NCBI GenBank assembly: GCA_903854075.1
Contig: CAINVI010000085.1
Span: forward strand, 1 to 23,223
DNA from: Candidatus Pollutiaquabacter sp.
GTDB lineage: Bacteria; Bacteroidota; Bacteroidia; AKYH767-A; 2013-40CM-41-45
Reading direction: 5' to 3'
Length of the DNA stretch: 23,223 nt
Shown: positions 1-6,741 of the stretch, in pieces
Position numbering within the stretch: position 1 is the first letter of the stretch
Layout: the number at the start of each line of letters is the position of its first letter
Program-made: the position numbers and the translations under genes
The notes under the pieces: model-generated
Seen by the model: the letters and a program-made list of their open reading frames with translations, nothing else
The model's database searches: none
Told to the model about the DNA's origin: nothing

Positions 1-1119
1 ATGGTGTATCAGGAAGATGTAATCAAAGTAGCTCATCATTTTGCCGGACTGTCACTTTCCGAAGCCGATGTATTGCGTCGCGGCATGTCCGGTAAGTTTC
101 GTTCTCGTGAGGAGTTTGCTCGTATCCGCGATCGCTTTTTTACCAATTGCGAAGAACGCGGATATCCGCCGGCGATTACGGCGGAAGTGTGGCGACAGAT
201 TGAAAGTTTTGCCGGCTATTCTTTTTCGAAAGGTCATTCGGCTTCTTATGCGGTAGAAAGCTATCAAAGTCTTTTTCTTAAGGCGTATTATCCGAAAGAG
301 TTCATGGTAGGCGTGATTAACAATTTCGGAGGATTTTATAAAACAGAATTCTATGTACACGAAGCCCGTATGTCAGGCGCGGCGATACATGCGCCGTGCA
401 TCAATCGCAGCGACTTTCTCACGACTATACGGGGCGATGATATTTATTTAGGCTTCATCCATATGGCTGGACTGGAGGAACAAGTAGCAGCAGCTATCGT
501 GGATGAGCGGGAGCGTGGCGGCAGTTATCGCGACATGGATGATTTTTCACGCCGCGTTGCGTTGCCGCTGGAGCAACTTCGACTCTTGGTGCGCATCGGC
601 GCGTTCCGTTTCACCGGTCGCTCCAAGAAACAACTGCTGTGGGATCTTCATTTGTTGGTCGGTGAGGAGAAAAAAACAATCGTCCGCCACGAACTTTTTC
701 CGGTCGAACAGGAGCAGTTCACCTTACCCGAGTTGTATCACGGTCGGCACGATGATGCTATCGATGAGATCGAGCTGCTCGGATTTACGTTGTGCTCACC
801 GTTTTCCTTGTTGAAAGAGCGTACAGACGATTCGCCCCTGGCGGCAGATCTTCCGGGTCACATTGGCCGGATGATTACCTTGGTTGGCTATCTGGTGACG
901 TATAAATACACGTCGACGGTCAAGCGGGAAACGATGGTGTTCGGTACGTTTATAGATCGGGAAGGTCGGTTCTTCGATACCACACATTTCCCCAAGATTG
1001 TGGCGAATTTTCCGCTCCGCGGGCGGGGCTGTTATCGCATTACCGGAAAAGTAGACGAAGAATTCGGTTGTTGCAGCGTGACCGTAAGCCGGTTAGAAAA
1101 ACTGGCTACTGTTTTATAA
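1..1119 (+). CDS. dnaE: DNA polymerase III alpha subunit (DnaE), C-terminal part, 5' truncated by window edge
   Basis: This is the 3' portion (372 codons) of a replicative or error-prone DNA polymerase III alpha subunit. The opening MVYQEDV and the later SFSKGHSASYAVESYQS stretch (about residues 74-90) are hallmark DnaE C-family polymerase sequences from the middle of the protein, so the Met at base 1 is internal and the gene begins upstream of the window. The distal part holds the fingers/HhH-like region and ends with an OB-fold-like segment (about residues 285-372, starting near MITLVGYLV). The short tail after the OB fold, without a long tau-binding extension, suggests the compact second DnaE type common in Bacteroidota. 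That is an inference, because the N-terminal PHP domain is not visible. It is convergent with the lipoprotein gene that ends 20 bases downstream. Confidence 0.93.
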   Translation: MVYQEDVIKVAHHFAGLSLSEADVLRRGMSGKFRSREEFARIRDRFFTNCEERGYPPAITAEVWRQIESFAGYSFSKGHSASYAVESYQSLFLKAYYPKEFMVGVINNFGGFYKTEFYVHEARMSGAAIHAPCINRSDFLTTIRGDDIYLGFIHMAGLEEQVAAAIVDERERGGSYRDMDDFSRRVALPLEQLRLLVRIGAFRFTGRSKKQLLWDLHLLVGEEKKTIVRHELFPVEQEQFTLPELYHGRHDDAIDEIELLGFTLCSPFSLLKERTDDSPLAADLPGHIGRMITLVGYLVTYKYTSTVKRETMVFGTFIDREGRFFDTTHFPKIVANFPLRGRGCYRITGKVDEEFGCCSVTVSRLEKLATVL

Positions 1120-1138
1120 GATAATATAGCGAGAATGC

Positions 1139-1642
1139 TTAACGGGTGGAAACGACGAATTCCGGTGTAGTAATGGTATTACTCTGGTGTAAAGCCCGGT
1201 CCCAAATGAAAATATCGTATTTCAGCGTATCAACCGTTAATCCCGGCGGAAGCGTCAGCTCACGTTCGATTTCACCTTTCAGTGCTTTGTTGGCCCCTTC
1301 GGGGGTCATGTAGGGTAACCGCGCACTCACGTTGGTAGTATCCGTTATCCAACTACCACTTCGCTTGATATACGTCGTTACGATATAATTGTTGTAATAC
1401 GCACTGGACGGGTCGTCGAAAATCGGATTGTTGCGTCCCGATTCACGCGGGTAATACCCAAGATCGCCGTCGCCGTCCGTGAAGGTGAGTGTAACGAAAA
1501 CTTTCGAATCGTATCCGGAGGCGTCTTGTGAGATGCTGATGGATTTGAATGCAATGACCGGCTCCAGCGGATATTCGATCGGTTTCTTACAGCCGAAGAT
1601 CATAGCCGGGAGGAGAAGTAGAAAAAGATTGCGTAGTGGCAT
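1139..1642 (-). CDS. Small predicted lipoprotein, Bacteroidota hypothetical
   Basis: This predicted outer-membrane or periplasmic lipoprotein has 167 residues and unknown function. Starting at base 1642, the protein opens MPLRNLFLLLLPAMIFGCKK, a short positively charged, hydrophobic leader ending in a lipobox (IFGC), so the Cys at about residue 18 should be lipidated. The open frame extends 13 codons upstream to 1681, but that start would place a non-signal-like stretch before the leader, so the internal ATG is preferred. The mature part is beta-rich, with an Asp/Gly-rich segment (FTDGDGDLGYYP) like those in surface lipoproteins of this phylum; DGDGDLG could bind calcium, but this is not shown. 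The gene is divergent from the carbonic-anhydrase-like gene and convergent with dnaE. No enzymatic domain is recognised. Confidence 0.8.
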   Translation of the reverse strand: MPLRNLFLLLLPAMIFGCKKPIEYPLEPVIAFKSISISQDASGYDSKVFVTLTFTDGDGDLGYYPRESGRNNPIFDDPSSAYYNNYIVTTYIKRSGSWITDTTNVSARLPYMTPEGANKALKGEIERELTLPPGLTVDTLKYDIFIWDRALHQSNTITTPEFVVSTR

Positions 1643-1724
1643 TAGAAGGGGTTGCGCCGGATGGTGTCCGTATTGAAACAACGCCTAAATTTACAAAAGA
1701 TTGAACGAATAAACGAAGAACATC

Positions 1725-2234
1725 ATGCCTGTCCTCTTGCCTGTGAAAGGAATCGCCCCGAAATGGGGAAATGAGTGTTTTATCGCTGAAAATGCGACGA
1801 TTGTCGGGGATGTTATCGCCGGTGATCATTGCAGTTTCTGGTTTAATGCCGTCGTACGCGGTGATGTTAATTCCGTGCGCATCGGAAATAAGGTCAATAT
1901 CCAAGACGGAGCGATCATTCATTGTACCTATCAAAAGGCTGCTACAACCATTGGTGATTGTTGCAGCATCGGTCACCAGGCTATCATTCATGGCTGTACG
2001 CTGCACCATAATGTCCTCATCGGCATGGGTGCTATTGTGATGGATCATGCAGTGGTGGAAGCGTTCAGTATTGTCGCTGCCGGTTCAGTCGTGTTGGAAA
2101 ACACGGTGCTTGAGTCCGGGTTTATTTACGCGGGTTCTCCGGCTAGAAAAATCAAGCCTATCAGCGAAGAGCAGCGTAAGTTGTTGGAACAGTTGCCGGA
2201 TCGCTACGTCATGTATTCAACATGGTTTGAATAG
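1725..2234 (+). CDS. Gamma carbonic anhydrase family protein (left-handed beta-helix hexapeptide repeat)
   Basis: This 169-residue cytoplasmic protein belongs to the YrdA/PaaY/CaiE branch of gamma-class carbonic anhydrase-like proteins. It is made almost wholly of imperfect hexapeptide repeats (for example IGNKVNIQDGAIIH) that fold as a trimeric left-handed beta-helix. The metal-ligand histidines fall at the expected places: H66 (IIHC), H84 (IGHQ) and H89 (IIHG). R46 and D48 lie in the conserved RGDVN motif. The length is usual for the family, which lacks the acidic loop of the archaeal enzyme Cam, so many members have low or untested carbonic anhydrase activity. It starts at the ATG at 1725, just after the divergent region shared with the lipoprotein gene. 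murI follows 40-100 bases downstream and may be co-transcribed. Confidence 0.9.
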   Translation: MPVLLPVKGIAPKWGNECFIAENATIVGDVIAGDHCSFWFNAVVRGDVNSVRIGNKVNIQDGAIIHCTYQKAATTIGDCCSIGHQAIIHGCTLHHNVLIGMGAIVMDHAVVEAFSIVAAGSVVLENTVLESGFIYAGSPARKIKPISEEQRKLLEQLPDRYVMYSTWFE

Positions 2235-2337
2235 CAGTGCAAGATGAACGCAAGCTGTTAAAAACAGCGCAGTAGAGGGTATGCCGTCAAACATTCCTTT
2301 TTATATTTTGCATCCGAATAACCGATCAATTACCGCC

Positions 2338-3171
2338 ATGCCATCCGAAAAAAAGACAACGGCCAATTCCGCAAATCGTCCGATAGGTATTTTCGATTCC
2401 GGTATCGGCGGGTTGACGGTCGCGAACGCAATCCAGAAAGAACTACCGTACGAGTCACTGGTTTATTTCGGTGATACGGCCCATTTGCCCTATGGAGACA
2501 AGTCGCCCGATTCCATCAAATATTATTCGATACGCATCGCACAATTCCTGTTGCAGCAACAGTGCAAAATGATTGTCATAGCCTGTAATACGGCGTCGTC
2601 GCTCGCCTTTGAAACCGTAAAATCTTTTGTTGACGGAAAAGTGCCGGTTATCAATGTGATTGATCCGGTGGTAGATCACGTGATTCGTACCGGCAAGCGG
2701 AAAAAGATCGGTGTTATCGGAACTAAAGGGACTATCAAGAGTGATATTTATGCGAAGAAGATCCGTTCAAGGAATTCTAAACTGGATGTAGCCTCTCTGG
2801 CCACACCGCTACTGGCACCGATGATTGAAGAAGGATTTTTCAATAATAAGATAAGTCGTACCGTCATCGCCTCGTATTTGTCCAGCCGTAAGCTTGCAAA
2901 AATTGATTCGCTTATTCTCGCTTGTACGCACTATCCTTTGATTAAGAAAGAGGTCGAGGAATATTATGAGGAAGGCGTGGAGATTGTTGATTCGGCGGGC
3001 GTCGTAGCCGCTCATGTAAAAGAGGTCTTGAAAAAGTCGAAGCAGCTCGCCGGCAAGAAAAAGCCGGTACACCATTTTTACGTATCCGATTTCACGAAGT
3101 CATTCGAAGAGAGCACCAAGTATTTCTTCAAGAATAAGATACACCTGGAGAAATCAGACATCTGGATTTGA
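2338..3171 (+). CDS. murI: Glutamate racemase
   Basis: This enzyme interconverts L- and D-glutamate and supplies D-Glu for peptidoglycan precursors (the MurD step) in the cytoplasm. From the ATG at 2338 it has 277 residues. The family signature PIGIFDSGIGGLTV supplies the catalytic Asp/Ser (D20, S21). The two catalytic cysteines lie in ACNTASS (C83) and LACTHYP (C196), so the two-base active site is complete. An in-frame ATG at 2281 would add 19 residues (MPSNIPFYILHPNNRSITA) that do not look like the family; the shorter start gives a usual length, but the longer one cannot be excluded. Its last 18 bases overlap the end of the opposite-strand glycosyltransferase gene. Confidence 0.95.
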   Translation: MPSEKKTTANSANRPIGIFDSGIGGLTVANAIQKELPYESLVYFGDTAHLPYGDKSPDSIKYYSIRIAQFLLQQQCKMIVIACNTASSLAFETVKSFVDGKVPVINVIDPVVDHVIRTGKRKKIGVIGTKGTIKSDIYAKKIRSRNSKLDVASLATPLLAPMIEEGFFNNKISRTVIASYLSSRKLAKIDSLILACTHYPLIKKEVEEYYEEGVEIVDSAGVVAAHVKEVLKKSKQLAGKKKPVHHFYVSDFTKSFEESTKYFFKNKIHLEKSDIWI

Positions 3172-4149
3172 TGATTTGTCTGATTTAAAAAAACCTCCGA
3201 CAACTTCATTTTTTACTAGTCTTGCTGCAAGGTATTCCTGTTCCGTTTGTCCGGGTGTTGGCAGCAAATAAACGTGACGACCTAATTTCCCCATGACGGC
3301 CAGATCCATGAGTGTACTATAACCTGCACGACAGGTAATTTTTTTTGCATGATGGAAAGCGTGCTTCAAAGCGGCATCGTGAAGATGAGATACAATGTGG
3401 ATATTTCCAACTATACTTTCTGTCGTAAGCTGCGGCTTTCCTTGTACCATTAAAACGGTTTCTTGGGATGTTTTTACCGCAGCTATTAATTTGCTTTCTG
3501 TGACTGTCCGTTGTGGCTCAGGACCGCTTAGAACAATGACATGATCGTAGCTTGGATAAGCCTCCGCAGCAACTGGTGAATTATTAAAACGCGACAGCCA
3601 ACCGATGAATTTTGCACGTGCAGGCAGCGGTTTTTTCTGCGAAAGTTCACCGGATAAACTGTCGGTTCCCGGCTTGTCGGGAATCCAACATTCGTCGAAT
3701 GCTGAAATAAAGCGCTGTGTCTGTCGATGGATTAGCGGCTGAAGAAAACGTAGTAACGATGGGACACGGACGAATAGCTGGTGCGTGATGATGACACATT
3801 TTGTTTTACTGCTGTGTAGTCCGTATCGGTTGTCAGAAACGACCAGGTCAAAGTGCTCTTTTTGCAATAAGTTGTACAGCCAGCGTCGTTCATAATTAAT
3901 CGCAAGAAGAATTTTAGGAATCTGTATTAGTAAGGAGAGTAATAGTGGAAGACGAGCGCTGTAATGTATGCGATAGCCATGCAAGGGCTCCATGCGGCAA
4001 TCGGGAAAATGTTCGTGCATTAGTGCAGCGGTATCACCTTCTGCTGCCAAAACCACTTCATGTCCTTCTTCGCGCCATGAACGAATCAACGGAATACAGC
4101 GCGTAGCATGCCCAAGTCCCCAGTCGAGTGGGGAAACAAGAATACGCAT
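3154..4149 (-). CDS. MurG-like (GT-B fold) glycosyltransferase family protein
   Basis: This is a predicted glycosyltransferase of about 331 residues with the two-Rossmann GT-B layout of the MurG/GT28-related group. The N-terminus, MRILVSPLDWGLGHATRCIP, carries the glycine-rich GLGHATR loop typical of the acceptor-side domain. The C-terminal half has a CRAGYSTLMDLAVMGK motif (nucleotide-sugar binding) followed by LLPTPGQTEQEYLA, as in the donor-binding domain of MurG-like enzymes. Donor and acceptor are unknown, and no membrane segment is certain. An alternative start at 4167 adds MAPDKK. It is probably the last gene of a minus-strand operon after trmB and the alkyltransferase-like gene, from which it is separated by a short gap. 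Its 3' end overlaps murI tail-to-tail by 18 bases. Confidence 0.82.
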   Translation of the reverse strand: MRILVSPLDWGLGHATRCIPLIRSWREEGHEVVLAAEGDTAALMHEHFPDCRMEPLHGYRIHYSARLPLLLSLLIQIPKILLAINYERRWLYNLLQKEHFDLVVSDNRYGLHSSKTKCVIITHQLFVRVPSLLRFLQPLIHRQTQRFISAFDECWIPDKPGTDSLSGELSQKKPLPARAKFIGWLSRFNNSPVAAEAYPSYDHVIVLSGPEPQRTVTESKLIAAVKTSQETVLMVQGKPQLTTESIVGNIHIVSHLHDAALKHAFHHAKKITCRAGYSTLMDLAVMGKLGRHVYLLPTPGQTEQEYLAARLVKNEVVGGFFKSDKSSNPDV

Positions 4150-4202
4150 CTTTTTATCGGGCGCCATCGGGGTTGAAGATAAATACGGTGGAAGCGAAGT
4201 GT

Positions 4203-4550
4203 CTATAATAATTCGGTAGAAGGATCCCAGAATAGCCGTTTGAATTCTACTACTTGATCGTCTTTTACGATGACATTTTCTTTTTCCAGCAGTCGTTGCA
4301 TATCGTGTTCTGTGGCGAAATGATGTTTACCGGTAAGTAAACCGTTTCGGTTTACCACGCGATGTGCCGGAACTTTCGGTTTCACGGAATGTGAGCCGTT
4401 CATGGCCCATCCAACCATGCGAGAGGAGCGAGCAGATCCAATATACTTTGCAATCGCACCGTACGATGTGACTCGTCCGGGAGGAACGAGGCGTACAACA
4501 GCATAAACTTGTGCGAAGAAGTGATCGAGTGTGGGCTTCTCGTCCTTCAT
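4203..4550 (-). CDS. Alkyltransferase-like protein (MGMT family, active-site Cys replaced by Ala)
   Basis: This 115-residue protein matches the C-terminal DNA-binding domain of O6-alkylguanine-DNA alkyltransferases. Visible motifs are the VPPGRVTSYGAIA helix-turn-helix region (residues 22-34), an RMVGWAMN segment, and VPAHRVVNRNG (60-70). In active Ogt/MGMT the core motif is PCHRV; here position 62 is Ala, so no alkyl-accepting Cys is present. That is the defining feature of alkyltransferase-like (ATL) proteins. ATLs bind O6-alkylguanine and hand the lesion to nucleotide excision repair; this role is known for the family and inferred here. The ATG overlaps the trmB stop by 4 bases (4547-4550), implying translational coupling. 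Lengths and motifs fit the short MGMT-family proteins common in Bacteroidota. Confidence 0.9.
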   Translation of the reverse strand: MKDEKPTLDHFFAQVYAVVRLVPPGRVTSYGAIAKYIGSARSSRMVGWAMNGSHSVKPKVPAHRVVNRNGLLTGKHHFATEHDMQRLLEKENVIVKDDQVVEFKRLFWDPSTELL

Positions 4551-5215
4551 GATAATTTAAAACGCAGATAGCAGATTTTATCTCCTTGTGCTAACCAGAT
4601 TTTTTCGTAAGTCGTTTTGATAGACAGCACCTCGTCGACTAGATCAGATGCATACAGATCGTCGGTAGCCGCAAGGACGGACAGTCCTTGTGCACGGACC
4701 ACCTCAAGAGTGTAGGCATAGAGCGGATGACTGTCGGTCTTGAGATGTACCACACAATCCGCATCGGCGAAGCTGCGGTAGCGTTCCAGGAATTCCGGGG
4801 AGGTCAGACGCTTGTGTTCCCGGCTATCGCGCGGCTGAGGATCAGGAAAGGTGATCCAGAGATCTTTGATCTGATCTTCTTTACTGAAAAATGCAGCAAT
4901 GGTTCCAATCATGATCCGCAGAAAGGCGGTGTTGGTTTGACCGTTGTCAAGTGTGGTTTTTGCGCCGCGCCAGATCCGTGCTCCTTTCCAGTCAATGCCA
5001 ATGAAGTTCCGTGCCGGGAAAATGGCGGAAAGTCCAACGGTGTATTCTGCCCGTCCACAGCCCAATTCCAGGGTAAGCGGATGGCTGTTTTTAAAAAAGT
5101 CGGTTTGCCATTTGCCTTTCAGCGGATGGTCAGGCATAGGAAATTCCATCCGCGGCTGGAAAACATGCGGGAAAGTCGAATTTTCAGCGAAACGCTTGAG
5201 CTTGTTTTTGCCCAT
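4547..5215 (-). CDS. trmB: tRNA (guanine-N7-)-methyltransferase
   Basis: This 222-residue cytoplasmic SAM-dependent enzyme forms m7G at position 46 of the tRNA variable loop. It shows the class I methyltransferase glycine-rich motif LELGCGRAEYT near residue 50, the acidic motif (IGIDWKGAR), the TrmB-specific WITFPDPQPRD segment, and KTDSHPLYAYTLE, which corresponds to the conserved K-T-D tRNA-recognition motif. Length is normal for the family. The start at 5215 is supported by a TATCTTTG promoter box only four bases upstream of the ATG, which would leave essentially no 5' leader. It is first in a minus-strand operon with the overlapping alkyltransferase-like gene and the glycosyltransferase gene, and is divergent from mrp. 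Confidence 0.94.
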   Translation of the reverse strand: MGKNKLKRFAENSTFPHVFQPRMEFPMPDHPLKGKWQTDFFKNSHPLTLELGCGRAEYTVGLSAIFPARNFIGIDWKGARIWRGAKTTLDNGQTNTAFLRIMIGTIAAFFSKEDQIKDLWITFPDPQPRDSREHKRLTSPEFLERYRSFADADCVVHLKTDSHPLYAYTLEVVRAQGLSVLAATDDLYASDLVDEVLSIKTTYEKIWLAQGDKICYLRFKLS

Positions 5216-5219
5216 GCAT

Positions 5220-5227
5220 CAAAGATA
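5220..5227 (-). promoter_or_regulatory. Bacteroidota-type -7 box for trmB
   Basis: On the minus strand this reads TATCTTTG, an exact match to the TAnnTTTG -7 consensus of Bacteroidota primary sigma factors. It ends four bases before the trmB ATG, so transcription would begin at about the start codon. No convincing TTG -33 box was found at the usual 19-22 base distance, which lowers confidence. Confidence 0.45.
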
Positions 5228-5323
5228 AACAAGTTCGGTGGTTGACTCATTGGATTGGGTGCAAATTCCTGTTCTTCCAGCACCGTAATCAGCCCGGATT
5301 CACGCGGCTGACGCGCTTTTTGT

Positions 5324-5331
5324 TACCTTTG
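5324..5331 (+). promoter_or_regulatory. Bacteroidota-type -7 box for mrp
   Basis: TACCTTTG matches the TAnnTTTG -7 consensus exactly and lies five bases before the mrp ATG at 5337. The expected transcription start falls at or next to the ATG, which suggests a leaderless or near-leaderless mRNA. A -33 TTG at the right distance is not obvious. Confidence 0.5.
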
Positions 5332-5336
5332 CAGCT

Positions 5337-6437
5337 ATGATTACCGTAGAACAAGTCATTGATGCCCTGCGCAATGTGATCGAGCCGGATCTGAAGAAAG
5401 ATCTGATTACGTTGAAGATGGTAGAAGATATCAAGGTAGAAGGGAAGGATGTTTCTTTCACCGTGGTGCTGACCACGCCGGCCTGTCCGCTGAAAGCGTT
5501 GATCCAGCAAGCGTGTGTGAATGCAATAATCCATTTTGTGGATGAGACGGCGAATGTGACCGTCAATATGACTGCACGTACCACCAGTGGACGTTCCGCG
5601 GCTGACGAATTGCTGCCGAATGTGAAAAACATTATCGCGGTCGCCTCCGGAAAAGGGGGCGTGGGGAAATCTACCGTAGCGGCAAATCTAGCTGTGGCAC
5701 TGGCCAAAAAAGGTGCGAAAGTGGGATTGATAGATGCTGATATTTACGGTCCTTCACAACATATAATGTTCGGTGCTGAGCACGAACGTCTCTTTGTGAA
5801 CGAGCGCGATGGAAAACAATACATGATTCCAATCGAAAAGTATGGCGTTAAAGTATTGTCCATCGGCATGATGGTGGATCCGGATCGTGCCATTCCTTGG
5901 CGTGGACCAATGGCTTCCAAAGCGCTTAAACAACTTTTCAGCGATGCCGATTGGGGCGAGCTGGATTATATGCTGATAGATCTTCCTCCGGGAACCGGCG
6001 ATATTCATCTGACGTTAGTTTCTGCGGTACCGGTAACTGGTGCTGTGATTGTGAGTACACCTCAACACGTGGCACTCGCCGATGCCAAGAAAGGGATCAG
6101 CATGTTCCGCCTGGATACGATTAATGTTCCGGTCTTAGGGCTCATTGAGAATATGGCGTACTTCACGCCGTCGGAATTGCCGGATAATAAATACTATATT
6201 TTCGGTAAGGAAGGCTGTCGGAAATTAGCGGAAGACATCAACGTTCCATTCCTCGGGGAAATTCCCATCGTTCAATCCATTCGTGAAGGTGGCGATACCG
6301 GAATTCCGGTAGCATTGGATGATGACGGACCAGTGGAAGCTGCATTTGCAGCAGCAGCCGACCAATTGATTCGGCAAACGGCTATCCGTAATGCGGAAAA
6401 AGCACCAACCCAGCGGGTGAACGCCGCTGCCTACTAA
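5337..6437 (+). CDS. mrp: Mrp/NBP35-family iron-sulfur cluster carrier ATPase
   Basis: This 366-residue P-loop ATPase of the Mrp/ApbC group is thought to carry and deliver Fe-S clusters in the cytoplasm. Residues 1-90 form a MIP18 (DUF59) domain with the TPACPLK motif (C50). Residues 97-340 form the MinD-like ATPase, with the deviant Walker A GKGGVGKST (105-113), DADIYGPSQ as switch I, and LIDLPPGTGD as Walker B/switch II. The CxxC pair usual in ApbC/Nbp35 after the ENM(A/S)YF motif is absent: here the sequence reads ENMAYFTPSELPDNKYYIFG. From memory this is general in Bacteroidota Mrp proteins. A NifU-domain gene follows by 28-34 bases, and the pair is consistent with Fe-S trafficking. The start is fixed by the promoter box just upstream. 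Confidence 0.94.
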   Translation: MITVEQVIDALRNVIEPDLKKDLITLKMVEDIKVEGKDVSFTVVLTTPACPLKALIQQACVNAIIHFVDETANVTVNMTARTTSGRSAADELLPNVKNIIAVASGKGGVGKSTVAANLAVALAKKGAKVGLIDADIYGPSQHIMFGAEHERLFVNERDGKQYMIPIEKYGVKVLSIGMMVDPDRAIPWRGPMASKALKQLFSDADWGELDYMLIDLPPGTGDIHLTLVSAVPVTGAVIVSTPQHVALADAKKGISMFRLDTINVPVLGLIENMAYFTPSELPDNKYYIFGKEGCRKLAEDINVPFLGEIPIVQSIREGGDTGIPVALDDDGPVEAAFAAAADQLIRQTAIRNAEKAPTQRVNAAAY

Positions 6438-6465
6438 TCGCTAAAGTCGATTATTCATTTTGATT

Positions 6466-6717
6466 ATGACCATGTCTACGGAAGAACAACTTGTCCAGCG
6501 TATTGAAGAAGCACTTAACCAACTGCGGCCTTATCTGGAAGCCGATCAGGGAGATGTCAGTCTGGTCGAAGTCACGGATGATATGGTGGTTCGCCTTAAA
6601 TTTCTTGGTGCCTGTTCGTCTTGTAGCATGAGCTCCATGACGCTAAAGGCCGGAATCGAACAAACTATTTTACGAATGGTACCGGAAATCAAACGCGTTG
6701 AAGCGGTGGATTTTTGA
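6466..6717 (+). CDS. NifU C-terminal-domain (Nfu-type) Fe-S scaffold/carrier
   Basis: This small cytoplasmic protein (81-85 residues depending on start) consists of a single NifU C-terminal domain. The diagnostic GACSSCSMSSMTLKAGIEQ segment contains the CxxC pair that binds a [4Fe-4S] cluster at a dimer interface. Nfu-type proteins pass clusters from assembly scaffolds to apoproteins; that role is family knowledge. Possible starts are TTG 6460, ATG 6466 and ATG 6472; the ATG at 6466 or 6472 fits the family's short N-terminus before EEQLVQRIEEAL. It lies directly downstream of mrp on the same strand with a gap of about 28 bases, so the two are probably co-transcribed, and it is convergent with the hydrolase-like gene. 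Confidence 0.92.
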   Translation: MTMSTEEQLVQRIEEALNQLRPYLEADQGDVSLVEVTDDMVVRLKFLGACSSCSMSSMTLKAGIEQTILRMVPEIKRVEAVDF

Positions 6718-6741
6718 ATAGATCAATAGTCAATTTACTAA

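Noticed and set aside
52..360. 102-codon open frame on the minus strand inside dnaE
   Set aside because: It is antisense to strongly conserved DnaE sequence and its product, rich in Arg and Phe, resembles no protein I know.
1643..1681. 13-codon upstream extension of the first lipoprotein gene
   Set aside because: The signal peptide begins at the Met at 1642; the extra residues would precede a normal lipoprotein leader.
1587..2048. 153-codon minus-strand frame across the start of the carbonic-anhydrase-like gene
   Set aside because: It overlaps most of the hexapeptide-repeat gene antisense and has no signal, domain or start context; the conserved gene explains this DNA.
2281..2337. Earlier murI start giving 19 extra residues
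   Set aside because: The added residues do not resemble the family, and the 2338 start gives a typical length. It is not fully excluded.
4688..5245. 185-codon plus-strand frame opposite trmB
   Set aside because: trmB on the other strand carries all conserved family motifs; this frame has none.
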